A stretch of 64,000 nucleotides of DNA from Candidula unifasciata. Taxonomy: Eukaryota > Mollusca > Gastropoda > Stylommatophora > Geomitridae. Position 1 is the first letter of the stretch. Every line of letters begins with the position of its first letter. The notes beneath the pieces are model-generated. The model saw nothing but the letters and a program-made list of their open reading frames with translations, ran no database searches and had not been told where the DNA came from. Location of the stretch: assembly GCA_905116865.2 (NCBI GenBank), contig CAJHNH020006935.1, positions 386,390-450,389 on the forward strand. Direction: 5' to 3'. Below are positions 60,836-64,000 of this stretch, piece after piece. Position numbers and translations under genes: made by a program.

Positions 60836-61325
60836 ATGCTTACACATGTTGTAATTGTAACGGACTCTGAAAGCATGCTGAGGAAGGTGAAGACAGGGAT
60901 GCTTCGAGCAGAGTGGCAAGCTTCACTGGGAAGGTCACAGGTAGTGAGCATACATTGGATCTTTTCTCCAGGCAATGCCGGCGTAGTGGGAAATAAACAG
61001 GCAGACAGATTTGCTGGATCTGCACCACTGGGTGGTAAATTGATACGTGACAAGGCAGATGTGGTCAATACCCTTTGGGAATAAGCAACGTGATCAGGAT
61101 AGAAACAAGATTATTTTGGCCTGGAGAGAATGAGGCACCTGGGTGTAACCAGAGGGTCTGGCCGGCACACTAAACTCAGAGGAAAGGCAAAACGGACATG
61201 TAACCAGATTGTGACCTGTACCATCAGTATTGGAACTTTGCGCTAGCTGCTGAAGATGAGGACAGAGCACACATGGGAATTGGGCCAGAGTGCTGTGATG
61301 TCCAATTCTTGACTCAACTAAATTC
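60836..61325 (+). pseudogene. LINE RNase H domain remnant inside intron 5
   Basis: The frame reads LTHVVIVTDSESMLRKVKTG, RAEWQASLG, IHWIFSPGNAGVVGNKQADR and further GGKLIRDKADVVNTLWE then stop. TDS-E, the (W)..GH..V.GN..AD region and the tail are a recognisable retrotransposon RNase H, with N for the usual H in GHAG. The following ~240 bp is the same C-terminal or 3' part as in 24195-24525. Confidence 0.75.
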
Positions 61326-61329
61326 AACT

Positions 61330-61994
61330 GTCTAGATGAATCACGACACAACAAATGAATTATTATTGATTTCAAGCCTAGATGAGTCATAAAACCGCAT
61401 GTATTATTAATGCTTTCAGATCTAGGCGAATCACAATAGTTAGTTAGTTAGTCTTTCCTCTTGTGTCGAGTGCGGCACATTCTTGACTCCATGCACTTGC
61501 AATTGTTGTAGGTCTGTCTGAGCGAGCCTTCCCTGATGAATCACGACAGGAAGTCTTGATTTATCCATATGAATTATTATTGATTTAAAGTCTAGATGAG
61601 TCATAAAACCGCATGTATTATTAATGCTTTCAGATCTAGGCGAATCACAATAGTACACGTGAATTATTATTGATTTCTCTCTAGATGAATCACAGTACAA
61701 CAAGTGAATTATTATCGATTTCACTCTAGATGAATCACATTACTACAAGTTAATTATTATTGATTTCTCTCTAAATGAATCACAGTACAACAAGTGAATT
61801 ATTATCGATTTCACTCTAGATGAATCACATTACTACAAGTTAATTATTATTGATTTCTCTCTAAATGAATCACAGTACAACAAGTGAATTATTATCGATT
61901 TTCCGCTAGATGAATCACAGTACAACAAGTGAATTATTTGATTTACGGCTAGATGAATAACAGTACAAGTGAATTATTATCGATTTCTCTTTAG
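61330..61994 (+). repeat. ~45-bp minisatellite grown from the exon 6 acceptor
   Basis: About 13 units contain GATTTCTCTCTAGATGAATC, then ACAGTACAACAAGTGAATTA and TTATC. The real junction is GATTTCTCTTTAG|ACGAATCACAACA, at the 3' end of the array, matching the unit at about 21 of 26 bases. An unrelated ~95-bp piece interrupts at 61440-61535. Confidence 0.88.
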
Positions 61995-62148
61995 ACGAAT
62001 CACAACATTCCCAGCATCAAGTGAACTTCCAGCTACTCCAGAAGAGGCACTGGTATTTTGGGTGAATAAAATCTGTACTGTTTTAGGGACAGAAGACTCG
62101 AGCAGAGCAAACACAGAGGGAGTCACAGATCGGGCAACAGGACAAAGG
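61995..62148 (+). CDS. CAMSAP: CAMSAP/Patronin exon 6 (start of CH domain)
   Basis: It is 154 bp, phase 2 in, phase 0 out. It reads RITTFPASSELPATPEEALV then FWVNKICTVLGTEDSS and a Thr/Ser/Arg-rich ending. ASSELP...EEAL.FW(I/V)NK is the known entry to the CAMSAP CH domain. Donor AGG|GTATGC. The CH core (the DL.DG..L..LI.FYCP part), coiled coils and the CKK microtubule-binding domain must follow downstream of the window. Confidence 0.9.
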
Positions 62149-62344
62149 GTATGCTTTTCTTTTTGGAGACAAGTAGCTGTGTGAATTATTAGAGTATGCA
62201 AATGTTGACTTCATCACCCATTTAGTGGAGATTCAATATCACTCAGCAGGTCCGTCACAGAACGTTGCTCGCTGCACTAGACATCTGAAGGTCTCTCTTT
62301 CTTTAGCCAATTCTCCAGCCTTATTTGCTTTTATAGCCAGGTTT
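62149..62344 (+). other. CAMSAP: CAMSAP intron 6, start
   Basis: No further CAMSAP exon is recognised up to 64000, so intron 6 exceeds 1.8 kb. Confidence 0.6.
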
Positions 62345-62745
62345 GAGGTTTGAACAACGGATCAACATCAGGGCACACGGGTAGTAACTCATAAGTGCTC
62401 AGTTCTTCATCTTACTCAAATCTGAGTCCGAAGAAGCTCAGCACAATGCACAGGCTCTGTAGCACAAGCAAGGATCCTGAAATACTTTGGGAAGATTTTT
62501 AACTCCAATTTTTGCCCAGGCATCGCCGCTAGGCTACTCTTTTCAATTTCCAACTGCCAGTGGAATTTTTTTGGTGCACAACAATGCACACGGGCATCCG
62601 ATCTCACTACCCAGAGACCAGGGGGAATTGCTAGAAGTCCAAGTCCATGTGAAAAAATCCCAGCCCTTACTGGGGATTGAACCGAGAACCTCTAGCCCTC
62701 GATGTGGACACCATGCCTCAAGACCATGCAGCCCCTGCATCTTCA
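62345..62745 (-). mobile_element. SINE family C copy
   Basis: It has the same order as 17464-17850 (AACGGATCAACATCA, TCATAAGTGCTC, GGATCCTGAAATACTTTGGG, GAAAAAATCCCAGCC). On the - strand the head has GAGGTTCTCGGTTCAATCCC as a B-box-like block. The 97-codon frame here is not a gene. Confidence 0.65.
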
Positions 62746-62929
62746 GTGTCTTGTATCCACCTTTGGAGGTCGCTCTCTGACTTTCTTTATGGAAATACAT
62801 CCTCCATCACTGGTTGTGTGTTCGTGTGGGTATGTGCAAATATTTTACCACCCATGCTTTTGTATTTTTTCCTGGAAATTCATATTGTGCATATAGTTAT
62901 ATGAAGATAACAATGCTTTATTTTCCCTT
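62746..62929. other. Intronic, no feature
   Basis: Nothing is recognised. Confidence 0.4.
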
Positions 62930-63210
62930 GTGGGTCGGGGCTCCATTGTGGGAGAAACCAGAGTAGACAACCACTGCCTCTCCATCAAGTATGTCGTAAG
63001 ATTCTTCTAACTGGAGCTTTCCTTCAAAGTTGGTGTGCATCTGCCTGAGAGGCAAGAAACTAACAGTCTGCATACAGATAAGTCAGATCTGTAAAACAGA
63101 TGCGCATGCAACTCTCAGGTTCTGAAACAAGTCTAAAGTCCAGAGATGGATAAACAACCAGAACTTTCTGCCGGAGTTTACAGCCAGTGAACTTGAAGAA
63201 GAAGAAGAAT
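62930..63210 (+). mobile_element. SINE-like family A copy
   Basis: It has TTGTGGGTCGGGGCTCCATT, CTGCCTGAGAGGCAAGAAAC, AGATAAGTCAGATCTGTAAA and CCAGAACTTTCTGCCGGAGT, ending GAAGAAGAAGAAGAA. Confidence 0.8.
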
Positions 63211-63229
63211 GCTTATTGATAAAATACAG

Positions 63230-63325
63230 TTGCTGTGTGAAAGACGAGTGTTTGGAAAGGCCAAATGTAAGACGGGCCTGCGTGCCCAAATTGTGACCTT
63301 TTGAAAATAAAGTTTGTTCAACCAT
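63230..63325 (+). repeat. Dispersed retroelement 3' tail
   Basis: AATGTAAGACGGGCCTGCGT and AAAATAAAGTTTGTTCAACC match tails at 28803, 45905, 55690 and 20724. The AATAAA suggests a retrotransposon 3' end. Confidence 0.65.
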
Positions 63326-63560
63326 TTTCTCCAGTCCACCATGACACTTAACAAAGCCAAAATACCCTAGCTTCAGGATAGGATTCTGTTTATGAGCCAA
63401 TTCTCCTCGATATTGAAATCATGCAGGATGTCAGTGTTGTAGTTCTTCCTATTGGTCCACTGTATTCTATGAATTTTTCTGTAGCATAGTGCAGATTCTT
63501 GTATACAGCACCAAATGACTGATGCACCACTAGCAGGATAAGGGTCCTTAACTCATTCAG
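63326..63560 (-). pseudogene. LINE RT fragment, reverse
   Basis: GATTCTGTTTATGAGCCAAT, ATTGGTCCACTGTATTCTAT and GCAGATTCTTGTATACAGC resemble the RT remnants at 27340 and 45280. It is heavily degraded. Confidence 0.45.
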
Positions 63561-64000
63561 TCCCAGGGGTTTTAGCAATGGAAGCCCAAGGGGCCGTTGC
63601 AGAGAAGTCTATAATCAGCACATATTGTGTTCATTGGGCTTCTAGGCAGGAACTCAGGAACATATCATGTGTTCATTTACACTGAAAAAAAGTTGAGAAA
63701 CAAATAAAGCAGAAGTCTGTGGACAGAAATTATAACCAACACCACATGGCATGTGTTGTCATAATCATTGTCCCATAACACAGTGGGTCATTAGGTCACT
63801 AGCTTGCTGTTGACTGTCTTTTTTGAAACCCTACGCTGGCTTTTGCCGGGGGCCATAAATACAGCCGGACCATAAATATGGCCTAACGGTTGAATGGGGT
63901 TTCCGGGACCTCTCCATGGGTGATCCTCATAGGCATGGTGGCACTTTGTGCCAACAAGTGTTTATCGCTTGTGTGATGTCCTGGTGGGGTACACCTTACT
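63561..64000. other. Intronic or repeat sequence to window end
   Basis: Positions 63755-63815 resemble 485-553. No exon is recognised. Confidence 0.4.

Overview
This is a repeat-rich window of an animal nuclear genome. It has spliceosomal introns, non-LTR retrotransposon remnants, tRNA-derived SINEs, hAT-type MITEs and many mini- and microsatellites. The style of the repeats suggests a lophotrochozoan, perhaps a mollusc; that is inference, and no marker here fixes the species.

Positions 1-33800 hold no gene I can support. They contain decayed LINE fragments (reverse-transcriptase C-termini, RNase H domains), several SINE families (called A, B, C, E, F, H and S1 here), three hAT MITEs and large tandem arrays (31 bp at 656-1400, 41 bp at 25979-26516, 52 bp at 29646-31003).

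Positions 33834-62148 hold one real gene on the + strand, the 5' part of a CAMSAP/Patronin family microtubule minus-end-binding protein. Exons 2-6 (41973-42068, 46001-46106 or its copy 55786-55891, 58830-58939, 60499-60584, 61995-62148) join with matching phases and encode the conserved N-terminal region and the start of the CH domain. They are preceded by one 5763-nt exon (33834-39596) encoding 1921 residues of low-complexity protein, mostly tandem repeats: about 32 copies of an 18-residue unit, four 60-residue units, four 11-residue units and a degenerate ITEVD-type series. The rest of the gene (rest of the CH domain, coiled coils, CKK domain) lies beyond the window.

Two minisatellites in this gene appear to be built from its own splice junctions: a ~62-bp array grown from the exon 2 donor (42050-42840) and a ~45-bp array grown from the exon 6 acceptor (61330-61994). 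The 42.9-59.3 kb part of the locus is present twice around a 17-N gap. The second version has one extra SINE per unit and an intact exon 4, while the first has a damaged exon 4 next to the gap. This is best explained by two haplotypes placed in tandem by the assembler, but a real duplication is not excluded.

From 62149 to 64000 there are only SINE and LINE remnants.
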